A DNA stretch of 64,000 bases. Origin: Xestospongia bergquistia (taxonomy: Eukaryota; Porifera; Demospongiae; Haplosclerida; Petrosiidae). The translations under genes were made by a program, and so were the position numbers. This document shows, piece after piece, positions 1-10,900 of the stretch. The notes beneath the pieces are model-generated. The model was given only the letters and a program-made list of their open reading frames with translations. It did no database searches and was not told the origin of the DNA. The stretch spans positions 4,763,001 to 4,827,000 of the forward strand of contig OZ014421.1 of assembly GCA_963965975.1 (NCBI GenBank), given 5' to 3'. Numbering within the stretch: position 1 is the stretch's first letter; each line of letters starts with the position of its first letter.

Positions 1-471
1 ATACTTTAAATTGCACACCTTCGAGGATTTAATAAATAACAATTTTCGCTTTGAGAAGTCACTCATCTGTCATGTCACGTTTGCAAACTGAATCGATTGT
101 CCAAGTTCCATGTCGATAGCACGTAAAATGGCAAAGTTATTCACATGTCTGTGTGGCTCTTCTCAAATCGGACATAGTATAGTATTGTATACGAAAGTAA
201 CACTAAATATTTTTAGACTTTCACGACAACAACAATGTTAACCTCGTTGCCACCTTACATACGATGCATAATGAATGGCTCTTCTGAACTCACACAGAGT
301 ATAATAAAAAATGCTACCTTAATTTTAAAACAATTCTTGTGCACCTAATGGTTGTTTTAGTTAAGTAAACTTTCTTTAACGTTCATAACACCTCCTGATT
401 GACGATGTTTGATATCACAAGAATATTTTATTCATATATAGTGTGATCAATGTTTCTTTGATATTAAAAAG
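1..471. other. No gene recognised at the left edge
   Basis: AT-rich sequence with no reading frame or RNA I can support. The 11-mer atggctcttct and a close relative recur near 150-165 and 272-285 in similar surroundings, suggesting an old local duplication. It may lie in a long intron of the aminotransferase, whose N-terminal exons are not in the window. Confidence 0.4.
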
Positions 472-635
472 AGTGGGGGACGCGCGAACGCAGTCCCCCC
501 CTACCAAAAATTGCGCATCCGAGTCTCCCACGTTTGGGGAGATCGCACACTTCAACCCAGCTAAGTGCAATGCCAGGGTCTCCATGTGGAGGAACCGCCT
601 ACTTGATCACGGTATCCCCTATGCCAGGTAAGTTA
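472..635 (-). ncRNA. U1: U1 spliceosomal snRNA, copy 1
   Basis: Read on the minus strand this is a U1 snRNA of about 164 nt, the usual U1 length. The 5' end carries ACTTACCTGG, the complement of the consensus 5' splice site. The SL1 loop begins GATCA as in the U1-70K site, SL2 contains ATTGCACT as in the U1A site, and SL3 has the GGGAGACTCG-like arm. The Sm site AATTTTTGG lies at 504-512, followed by a GC-rich 3' hairpin with the TGCGTTCGCGC loop. A TATATA sits at 661-666, about 26 nt upstream. The 62-codon plus-strand reading frame over this segment (443-631) is an artefact. It lies just left of the aminotransferase exons and in the opposite orientation. Confidence 0.93.
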
Positions 636-784
636 ACTCTCAAAACCCGCACATTTTTTCTATATACTCATGAGTAGCTTTTTATTATTGTGGGACATAT
701 GTCAATGTCCACCCACATATGTCGTGAATGACATTATTGTAATGATATTCATAGTATACGTTGATGTGTCATTTCTACTTATAG

Positions 785-1278
785 GTAATCCTAATTGAAC
801 CTTTCTTTGACTGCTACAACCCAATGATTGATATAGCAGGTGGCAAGCCAGTTTTTGTGCCTCTACGGCCTTCTCCTATAGCTGTATGTACAGCACATAT
901 TACAATACTTTATTTATATATCATAGCTATTAGTATATTTGTAGCTTAGACATGATTGTGAACATAGTATATTAAACTGTAATCATAGAACACTTGTTCT
1001 TGTGTGTACAGAAGTTATTCTGATAATTTTCTTGTCCTATTTGTAGGATAAAGGAAATGGTCGTTTTCCATTGTATTCAAAAGACTGGTTATTGGATATT
1101 GATGAACTGAGAGGTGTAATTACTTCTAACACTAAAGCTCTTGTTATTAATAATCCTAACAATCCTATTGGAAAAGTAAGATCTTAGATGTATATATCTG
1201 CTTTATAATAAGGTCCTGTTTGTCAACTTGTATTGAGTTATTGAATTCTATATTCTCTCTGTGTGTGTGTATCTCTCC

Positions 1279-1322
<44 letters not shown>

Positions 1323-2835
1323 TAGGTATTCACTCGTACAGAATTAGAGAAGATAGCTGAAGTATGCATTAGTAATGACATACTCTGTATAAGTGATGAA
1401 GTGTATGAATGGCTTGTCTATCCTGAACAAGAACACATAAGAATAGGTATGCTAGTCAAATAATTATAGCTCTAGCTCTCCGTGCTGTGTCTAGTATGTA
1501 TATATATATTATGACCATTTTCATATTCTATTATGTTATTATAAATGGCTAGCTACCTAATCTACGAGGTGCTACCTGTTTATAACTAAGGGAATATTCT
1601 CTGTTATGTACTTCTGACTCTTAAATGTAACAGGATAAAAATAACAATTCTTTTGAATTCACTCCAAACACAAACACACTTTTGTCCAACTAAAATTTAA
1701 ACATTGTTGACTGTCATCATATACCAGATTAATCTCCAAGAATTAAGACTATAATCTTATATTCTTCTTATGTAGCTACTATACCTGGTATGTGGGAAAG
1801 AACAATTACTATTGGCAGTGCTGGTAAAACATTCAGTTGTACTGGATGGAAGGTATGTTTATCTAACAATGTAATACCACATGAACGTATCATGACTTAT
1901 TAGATTGGATGGGCTATTGGACCAAGTCATCTTATAAAGAACATGATCAGTGTACATAGTAATGTTGCTTATACAAACCCAACTCCTCTTCAGGTATGTT
2001 GATAAGAACCAAATGTTATATCAGATCATCACAGTTACCAGACCCAGCAGCTATTAGCTAGATTGAAATATGTTTACCAGACCCATTAATATATTAACCC
2101 TAATACTCAAATAACAATTTGCTGTCTTAATCCATTTTAGCCATCTTGTAAGCCACGCCCAATTTTCTTGTCATAATTATTGTTATTGTAGTTGCTAAAA
2201 TCCCCTAAATTAGCAGAGCATTCAATTCCAGGTGTAAGGGTACAGTCTCAGCATTAAACTTGATCTAATCACTTGGTGTTGTCTACATAGGAAGCTGTGG
2301 CTATCGGTTTAGAAATAGAGTTAGCTCGATTGGGTCAGGAAGATAGCTATTTCAAAGAGCTACCAGCTTTTCTATTAAAGAAGAGAGATTCTATGGCACA
2401 GGTATTGCAAGAAGTTGGTCTAACACCTATCATTCCTGAAGGAGGGTACTTCATGATGGCTGATTCAGATAACCTTGGTAAGTTATCTAGTCGTCTGATG
2501 CCATTTTTTGATACCAATATAGGAGTGACGTTTGATGAATCTGATGATACTATACCTTATGATATTCAGTTTGTAAAGTGGATGACGAAAGAAAAGGTGC
2601 CATTTCAAACAGTAGGACAGCTGTGATTTTCTTTTCCTTTACAGGGCATTGCCGCTATTCCACCAAGTTACTTCTATTGTCCTGAACATCGTCATATTAG
2701 TGATAAATTGATCCGGTTCTGTTTCTGTAAAGTAAAGAACGTCATTATCCATTATATCAATAAGTGTGTTTATCTTATTAGGAGGACTCGACGCTTGAAG
2801 CTGCTTATCAACGTCTTAGAGAGTGGCTGAAGTAA
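785..2835 (+). CDS. Kynurenine aminotransferase-like PLP enzyme, 3' part (8 exons)
   Basis: Exons 785-883, 1047-1175, 1326-1446, 1776-1852, 1904-1993, 2291-2596, 2645-2731 and 2782-2835 join in frame (320 codons, then TAA). The product matches the fold-type I aminotransferases KYAT1/KYAT3, which transaminate kynurenine and act as cysteine-S-conjugate beta-lyases. Landmarks are [31 protein letters not shown], the PLP-lysine motif [12 protein letters not shown] (exon 4), EGGYFMMAD and a C-terminal FCFCKEDSTLEA. The exon ending at 2596 uses a weak gtgcca donor. Residues before VILIE (roughly the first third of a normal 420-450 aa enzyme) are not found between 1 and 784. They are either upstream of the window, with U1 copy 1 inside the intron, or lost. 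A 45-nt in-frame candidate intron lies at 2478-2522; removing it gives better spacing to the family. Confidence 0.85.
1255..1324. repeat. (CT)n microsatellite at a 3' splice site
   Basis: Pyrimidine-only CT/GT-rich tract ending directly in the acceptor of aminotransferase exon 3 (exon starts 1326). It acts as an extended polypyrimidine tract. Confidence 0.8.
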
Positions 2836-3026
2836 AATAATTTTCTTAGAATTATGAACAATCTTTTAATATCAACAATATTATAATTCTTACAGTTATA
2901 ATGACAATTCTATGTCAGGAGCAGTTTATTACTTACTTCCTGCTGTATGAATTACTTATGCGTGTGTGTAGTTTAAATATAACAAAGTAGAAATCATTAA
3001 TTTTTGTTTTTATTATTATTATTGTG

Positions 3027-3185
3027 AAGGGGGCGCGCGAACGCAGCCCCCGCCTACCAAAAATTACGCGTCCGAGTTTCCCATGAAGGGAAATCGCAGG
3101 GTTCAGCCCAGCGCAGTGCAATGCCAAGCCTCCACCTGGGGGCACCGCCTGCATGATCACGGTAACCCCCACGCCAAGTAAGTTA
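3027..3185 (-). ncRNA. U1: U1 spliceosomal snRNA, copy 2 (variant 5' end)
   Basis: Minus-strand U1-like RNA of about 159 nt with the same order of elements as copy 1. It has GATCATGCAGG in SL1, ATTGCACT in SL2, GCGATTTCCC plus GGGAAACTCG in SL3, the Sm site AATTTTTGG at 3057-3065, and a GC-rich 3' hairpin with TGCGTTCGCGC. The 5' end reads ACTTACTTGG instead of ACTTACCTGG, so the base facing the last exon nucleotide (U1 position 9) is U rather than C. It lies between the aminotransferase stop and the fucosidase stop. It could be a functional variant or a recent pseudogene; the stems remain largely paired. I see no TATA box upstream. Confidence 0.88.
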
Positions 3186-3331
3186 ATGCACGAAGTTCGA
3201 TCAGTCACTTTTAGATCCGGAAACTGTTGGTATGCTTGTGGGTCGATAGTGTGTGGACGTCATGAATGTGTTTATAGACCAGCTGTGATAACAAGAGTGT
3301 AAATAAAAGTTTTCAGCAATCAATAGTCAAT

Positions 3332-6300
3332 TTACATTACATAAGTCATTTTTATTGTCCAAGCTCCTTTTCCAACCAAGGAGCTAAAAGGAAGAGTAGT
3401 AGGAAAACTGATATACAGACCATCATTTTTGTCAGAAAAAGTCAGTGTACTGTCCTCTGCGCCAAGAAGGGTTATCACAGTCTTTTGAGAAGTGCTTGGC
3501 TGTTTTAGAACAATCTCTCCACCTGTGTGAGTGAATAAAAATTCTAACAAAAGAGAATAATATGTGTACCTGGTGTAGGAGCTCTAAATGTAATAGCATA
3601 CACAGTTAACCAGTCCTGTAGAAAATACCAGTAAAATCAGTTTCACTAACAATAATATACCACTTACTACAGATGCTGTATACCAAATATCTTGAGCTGG
3701 AGTGTCATTTTGATATCTCCATGGTATACTGTCATATATAGCCTCTCCATTTACTTGAAGCCATGCTCCCATTTCCAACAGACGTTCTTCAAACACAGGG
3801 TCCAACGTTCCATCAGCCATAGGTCCCACATTCAGGAGTAAATTCCTAAAGAAGATATCAGATCCATACAGTAACTCTATAATAAACTAGGCAGATACCT
3901 ACCCATTACAAGAGACAGTTGTCACCAGCTGCCAAAGTAATTGTGTTGTGTTCCAAAAGTATTTTAAGTTTTCAACACGATCATAACCCCATGAATACTT
4001 TTGGATTGTGTAAGGTGTCTCCCACTTGTTCTTAATAAGTGTTAGTGGAGTAAACCTGTCACCTCCCTCCATATAGCTACCAATAGCATTAGTGCCCCAT
4101 CTATGAATTTAATATATATAAATCCATCTATTCTTCCATCTGACATTCCATCATCCATCCATTGGTTATGATTTCATCTGTCCAACACATTTGATCCAAC
4201 CATTCATTTATCTACCTACCTGGAATTAGTGATAACAGTTTCTTTAACAGGACTCTCATTATAGAGCCAGCTAAAAAACTCAGGAGTCTTCCAGTACTTG
4301 ACAGAATCGTGAGTACATGGAGCATCACCTGCTCCATCAGCCCAAATAACATCGGGCTTACAAAGACAGAACAATGAATAAAATTACATCATTAATTTAG
4401 TATCTTCTTAAACACTAATAGCTTAGATTTTCAAAGCTTACAGACTCAAACAACTACACCAATATTCCAGCTGTATCTATATACCTTGTATTTGAGTACC
4501 ATATCCTTTAGTGTAGGGATAAGAACATCATCAACAAACATAGTTGTGGTACAGTTGTTCTCCTGATCCTATTAACACATTTCAATACATACTACAGTAA
4601 TATATTATTGTACCTTCAAATAAAATGGATGATACCACTCTCTCAAACTATGATACAAGCCCATACGAAGTCCCTGAGCTCGTACACTAGCTGTCAAATT
4701 ACCAGTTAGATCCATGTTAGGACCAACGTCTACACTGTTCCAATTCCAATGTTGAGCACTGGGAAAGTTAGTCCAACCACTGTGATGTTTGGTAGTGAAA
4801 ACAACATCTACAAACAAAACAAGAGACTATTCTATTACAACCAGTACTATGTATAACATTATGTTGGTGTCAGAGAGATAAAAGTGACAATAGGTTGAGC
4901 TTTCAATAAAGGACGATGCCATTTTTATTTAAATTTACATTTTGCACCAGATTGCTTAAACACACTCGCCCAATGATCAGGATCAAACAGCTCAGCTTTA
5001 AACATTGGAGCAAAATCTTGAAAACTAAACAAAAGAGTTACTAGAGTGTCTAACAAATGTACCTAAAAGGGGGTCCTGTACATGGAAATTTTTCTGGTTG
5101 CACTCCACTACATCCATATACATGATTATGAAACTCAACAATATTTGGTTCTCCATCCATGAGACGTTTCCAATACCATTCATTCTCATATGCAGGCACA
5201 CTGTATAGTCCCCATACAACTATAAAAAATTTAGAATACATGTTATAATTTAGATTATTATGACATACCAAAGATACCAAATTTCACTCTCTCAAACCAA
5301 GAAGGGTGTGTTCGAAATCGCAATGACTGTGTGATTAAATAAACATAAGTTTTATACTAGTTTGTCCCTAACATTAATTGGGTGTGTCATTTTTAGTGAT
5401 TATTAATAACTACAGCAATAGCTATTATTAAAAACTGAAGTGGGTGTGTCTGGTAATCAGTAAACATGCTAACAGTTTTAAATGACTAAGATAAACAGAG
5501 ACAATTAACATGTATAAGTTATATTGTAGGAATAATTTAATAACATGTAATGCTATGAGAGTTTACTTACATCCCAAGTACTATTAAATTTGGGTATTGT
5601 ACAAGTTCGTCCTGTCTGCACTAATGGACAAGCATATCCAGTGTGCCATGTCACTGTGAGCAGAGAAAGATATATAGATATTATATGTGTGTGTTAGGTA
5701 GAACTCAAAACCATTTAATATTTATATACTATTATTAAGAATGCATGGAACCAGTATTATATATGAGCATTGAAAGTTTCTAGTTTTATATAATAAAGTT
5801 GCTACATTATACCTCTGTAAGTGTATGGAGGATACTCATATGCAAATTCAGGTCTTTTTTGTACTCCTGATCGATCACAGTACAGGTCATAGATAATAGC
5901 TCTTGGCCAGACACCGTTACCACCATCTATTGTGTGTTAAGAGATCACATGAGTTGATCATTACAGACAAGACTAACCTCCATTGGTGTAAGTGACTCTA
6001 ATACCAGCTGACATATTAGTAAGGTCTAGTGGGTACTATAAACAAGTGTGTTGAACACATGTAGATAAAACTGTTTGTCTTACAGCAAAATCATTTTCCA
6101 GTTTTCCTAACACAAAACATTGACCAGTTTCTGTACTATAGACATAAGCAGGTGCAGATGGTTTGCTGACACAAACATCAGGCATATCAGTAGTAATAAT
6201 ATCACAGACCTATAGAATATGTAAATATATGTAATGGACATTTATGTTAAAATAGATGGATGGATCAACAAATGGATGCATGAATAGACCAATTGATGGA

Positions 6301-6605
6301 TGGATGTACGGATTGACAGGAAGATAGATGCATGGATGGCTAAATGGATAGATAGACAGATGGATTGCTGAATGAAGACAAGAGATAACAGTATGTTCTT
6401 CAATGACCTTCACATAGTATCTATACAGTCCTGGTGGAGTTATGTTGTAAGGACCAAAATGTGAGAGATAAGTGAGATCATATTCCAAACATGTTTGAGG
6501 ATTTTGATATTCTGGAAACACATATGAACAAGCTAGACCAGAAATGAAAGGAACAATTAGTGAAAGAAGAAACAGTCTTGTAATAAAATGTCCATTCAGC
6601 TCCAT
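3332..6605 (-). CDS. FUCA: Alpha-L-fucosidase (GH29) with N-terminal MRH domain, 15 exons
   Basis: Exons, 5' to 3': 6605-6414, 6209-6084, 6035-5978, 5926-5813, 5653-5571, 5326-5269, 5219-5063, 5024-4939, 4807-4614, 4568-4485, 4356-4220, 4100-3903, 3845-3668, 3615-3570, 3543-3332; phases agree, 640 codons. Residues 1-20 form a signal peptide. Residues about 25-180 match an MRH lectin domain: [49 protein letters not shown], with candidate sugar-binding Gln, Arg, Glu and Tyr present. From about 195 on it is GH29: [52 protein letters not shown], nucleophile Asp391 in VIWADG, then SWGY and GNLLLNVGP. It should remove alpha-linked fucose from glycans in lysosome or secretion. An in-frame Met at 6653 is an alternative start. 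The exon 1 donor (tat/gtgaag versus aag/gtcatt) is the least certain junction. Exon 1 is duplicated at 12404-12595. Confidence 0.92.
6240..6365. repeat. GGAT-rich tetranucleotide repeat
   Basis: Degenerate (ATGG/GGAT)n run in intron 1 of the fucosidase. The left breakpoint of the roughly 6-kb duplication (6291 = 12281) falls inside it. Confidence 0.75.
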
Positions 6606-7956
6606 TTTAATTCGTAGGGTGGGGCTGCTTTGCAGGCTATGAATATAGGCCATCTCCTAACAACAAATATGGTACTTGGATATTACAGCTTATCCTTCAG
6701 CAACAATTCTATATAAATGCACAGCAAATATCAAATAATCACATCTTTCATAACTTCACTAAAGTAACTTTCATGAAAGTTCAACAAAGATGGCTCTCTT
6801 TTAGATGATACCAAACTCCTTTGCAATGATATGTTCCCATAAAGTTTATAAACAAAACAGGAAGAGATGATATTTGAATTGTCACCTTTGTAAGGAACAA
6901 AAGTTCTCCCATCAACTGTCCATGCGTAGCTTGGGACACGTGTCATCCTAACGAAACTAATACAATCATTTTCCCTTACAGGTTTGAATTAGGTGCCCAC
7001 TGTGAAGAAGAGAGGTTCACTCCTGTATCTGCTCGTCTTGGCACTTGCCATGACATAGTTCATGAAAGGAGGGACCTTCCTCTTCTCTTCAAGGAAGGCA
7101 CATATAACAATAACTAATAGAAATGATGTTATAATCATTCTTTTACTGTAGATAAGACTTGTTCTACTTTAAATCCTTGCTGTATCACAGTAAGGAATAC
7201 TCATCCTACAAACTGGTCTGGATGCCTCTACAATGTACAGGAACAAGAAACTCATGTTGCTGTGAGAAAGGGTTCTTGTTGGAGAAAAAAGTTAAATTTG
7301 AGATCACTAACACCATCTTCTTCGGTGTAGTCCACCATGGTACACTTTGTGTTGGTGATACATTCACTTCTGATACTATTTTGGGATATAATGAATTTGA
7401 TATTTCTAAGTTCTTCAAGGGAATGTTGGTGTCTCTTGAGTCTAGTACTGAATGTGACAGTTATATCTTTCGTGTGACTCCCATGTTGAGAGTTGAATGG
7501 AAGGAACAATAATGGAACTATTGTATTTTAGGCCTTTCTTTTATTTATGGGAAGTTAATAATAGAAATAGTCAATTTTGAAATGGTTAGATCATTTCCAC
7601 AGTTGTAATTTTTGTAACCTTTTTATTAATAAAACCAATTAGGATAAATTAAGTTGTCTACAGTCACAATTTTATTTACTTATAGGAGATAACATTAATA
7701 TACAGAATGACAAACTATCATTCCCTTGATTGACAATCTGAAAGTGAATGTTCACCAATGTTTTGATAACAGCTAATTCATCATATTTTATTCATTTAAG
7801 TGAAAACTAGTAACATATAAGTAGAGTCCTGAGAATAAAGTACATTAACATCCATTGTGTAGTTGGTTATCTGGAAAGCTTATCAATTTTTGGTATATCA
7901 GGCGATCTTAAGTAACCACACAAGTGAGTGCTAATTGTTCTATGAGAGAACAGGTC
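6291..7956. repeat. Duplicated block, copy 1 (fucosidase head, exon-like frames, receptor 5' flank)
   Basis: This block recurs at 12281-13938 with an offset of about 5.99 kb and very few differences. It holds fucosidase exon 1, about 300 bp of its upstream side, two adjacent exon-like plus-strand frames (6982-7117, ending TAA, with FELGAHCEEERFTPVSARLG; and 7151-7330, ending TAG, with NPCCITVRNTHPTNWSG), a copy of the recurrent module near 7330-7560, and the 5' flank of array gene 1. I do not recognise the two exon-like frames. No donor site joins them and no complete gene can be built. They may be remnants of a host gene exon or a small unknown gene. Confidence 0.6.
7895..7917 (+). promoter_or_regulatory. 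Group-A conserved upstream element, gene 1
   Basis: Element of form ATATCAGG(C/T)GATCTTAAG followed by (A/T)AACC, 40-60 bp before the shared ATG. It is present before genes 1-4 and the mini-gene and absent before genes 5-6. Confidence 0.5.
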
Positions 7957-10900
7957 ATGACAGGTCTACTACTCCTATTAGCAGCTCTTGTCATAGTAGA
8001 TAGCAAAGAGATTCACCTATCTTCAAATGGCTCAGATGATGATGGTTGTGGACTCTCTAACAGTCCTTGTCAAACACTCACATTTGTTGCTTCTAATCTA
8101 TTGAAAAACGATGCTCAAATTATTATGGATATATCAGGAATTGTGTTAAGTGACGTGGTTGTATTTCACTCAGTAAACAATCTAAAAATCACAGGACAGA
8201 ACGAGAAACAAGCTGAAATTTCTTGCAACTGTGTATTTGAGGAAAACTCTGCTATTGATAGCAATTGTGGTATGATTTTTGAGCGGACTGATAATGTGGA
8301 GTTGACAAACTTAATGATAATAGGTTGTAGCATGTTGTACAATATTTCTTCTAACTTGTACTATGAGAGTGGACTTCTGATAAGAGATTGTACAACATTG
8401 ACTTTCAATTCAGTTACAGTCTCACAAAGTGTTGGTACTGGTATGCTTCTAATGAATTTAGCTGGTAACGTTGAAATAAATAATTCCTCATTCATCAACA
8501 ATTCTCTTCCTTTCAACAGGAGCACAACTACTAATAATGAGATCATTCACGGCGGAGGTGGGATTCATATCCTTGTTTCAGCATGTGATGTAACAGCCAA
8601 AACTTGTAATCAAAACCAGTCCACACCAGCAAACTATATTATACAGAATACATTGTTTATGAATAACGCACTTAATCTGACTAATCTACAAGATAGCTTT
8701 TGGCCATTTAGTTATGGAGGAGGGCTTGGAATCTTACTGATATGGGGAGTAAAAGGAAATAAGTTTAACATTGACAACACTAATTTTACTAGCAACAAGG
8801 CTGCTTGTGGAAGTGGATTTATCTTGCATTGTCATGAATGCTATAGTAATACACTTAATATTAATGGCAGTCACTTCAATGAGAACACTGAAGCTAAATA
8901 TTCATTTGGTGGTGCTGGCGCAGCCATTGGATTTTCATATAATCAATATCTTAAATCTGGCAACCATTTTACTGTTAAACATTCTAAATTCACTAATAAT
9001 AGGGGCTATTATGCAGCTGGACTACTAGTATATATTGCTGCCACAAGAGATGAAAATTGTACAGGTTCTAATTATGGTTGGTTCTATAATTGTACATGGG
9101 AAGGAAACATGGGATCTGTGAGTCCAGCAGTTGAAGTGGAACCAGATTTTCAAAGCCAACATGGAACTCAATTTATAATGAGACCTCTGTTTGAAGACTG
9201 TTACTTCTTAAAGAACCATGTTGTTAGAGATTATCCAAATTCAGGAAAGTATCCATACACTTACCATAAAGAAGTAGGGGTCTTCTTAATAACTAGGGTC
9301 ATTGTCCATTTCAAAGGAGTCAATATTTTTGAAAGTAACTCAGGTACAGCACTATATGTCTCTACATCTTCTGCTGTCTTTATGGAGGGTGCACAGACTA
9401 AGTTTCAAAATAACACAGGAGAGAAAGGAGGTGCAGTTGCACTTGTAGGGTACTCTAGTTTACGCTATATGGACAACACCCAATTTCTTTTCTTTGACAA
9501 CAAAGCCACTTTTGTAGGAGGAGCCATTTATGTCCTTAATTTCAACCAACATGTTTTCCTTACCTCACACACATGTTTCCTGGAATATGCTCATTTTAAC
9601 ATTTCACCAAATGTAAGCTTTTTTTTCGAGGGCAATCATGCAAACTCTGGTCTTGCTAATTCAATATTTCTGACAAGTATTGACCCTTGTAGATTTTCAT
9701 GTCTGAAGTACAACAAAAATCTACCATCTCCACAAGATACTTTTCGTAATGACAGTTGTATGGGGACCTTCTACTTTGATAACACAACTTCAAAACATAT
9801 TGCTTCAGAAGGGTCTACATTCAAAGTTCTTCAGACCCCTCCACTGAGTATTATTCCTGGTAGACAGTATATATTGCCTCTCCAAGTATTGGATGATATG
9901 GGACAAAATGTCACACAGATTACTGTGTATCAATCTAACATCTCTATAACTAATATTTCAATAGACCCTGCCTTTAATTTTGTTGCTAATAATAGCATTG
10001 AATTAACTGGAAAGCCAGGACTCAGTGGAAACTTGACATTATCTGCTACTGGATTTCGTGGCACATCTGCTAGTATACCAATCATCCTGTCTGCTTGCTC
10101 ACCGGGATACATTATGGAAAAGGAAGGAAATGTATGTGTATGTTCAGCCTCTCGTAGTAAAGAATACACATATAATGGAATTATTGGGTGTCAAGAAGTA
10201 AAAGGCATAGCATTAGTCACTCCAGGTTACTGGGTGGGCTATATTACTTCTGATGTTAATGACAATATTAGTCAATATAACTTGTACACAAGTGACTGTC
10301 CTAGTGGTTTCTGTAGAGACAATACTGAGAATACAGACCGGCACTATAGACTTGTTTCAGAACCTAACAAAACATTATTGGAGCAAAGTGTTTGTGCTGA
10401 ACACAGATGTGGAACTATGTGTAGTCAATGTAGTGATGGATACTCTGTCTACTTCCATTCGAACACACGTCAATGTGGTGAGAACAAACTCTGTGATTTA
10501 GGCTTTATATTCTATGTACTCAGTGAACTATTACCTATCACAGTGATTTTTGTTACTATAATATGGTTGGACATCAGTCTCACAAGTGGTACTGCATACA
10601 GTGTCATCTTTATGGTACAAATGATCCAGGCTATGAATGTTTCTGTTAATGGTGCTGTCATTTTTTATCCCCAACTCCTAAGAGATTTCTATGTAGTGGC
10701 ATACAATTCTTTAAATTTGGATATCTTTGACATTGATGAAATGTCATTCTGTTTATGGAAAGGTACTGGGACTCTAGATGTAATTGTTATGAAGTATGTC
10801 TCTGTTTTGTTTGCAATTCTACTTGTGTTCTTGCTTATCTTTCTTCTTAATCACTGCTCTTGTGGGCTACGAGTCAAATGGTGCCAGAAACACACTGTAC

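Noticed and set aside
443-631. 62-codon plus-strand reading frame
   Set aside because: It is the complement of U1 snRNA copy 1, with all U1 landmarks on the minus strand.
2933-3208. 91-codon minus-strand reading frame
   Set aside because: It overlaps U1 snRNA copy 2; coding similarity is absent and the RNA explains the GC-rich sequence.
6948-7056. Minus-strand start MSWQVPRRADTGVNL spliced to MTRVPSYAWTVDGR
   Set aside because: The implied intron is only 32 nt, the duplicate copy near 12.9 kb has a stop in the second part, and a plus-strand frame covers the same bases; not supportable as a gene.
8361-8546. Opposite-strand and other-frame open frames inside the receptor genes (also 10253-10501, 14343-14528, 25084-25272 and similar)
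   Set aside because: They recur in every paralog only because the coding strand is conserved; no starts, domains or splice sites support them.
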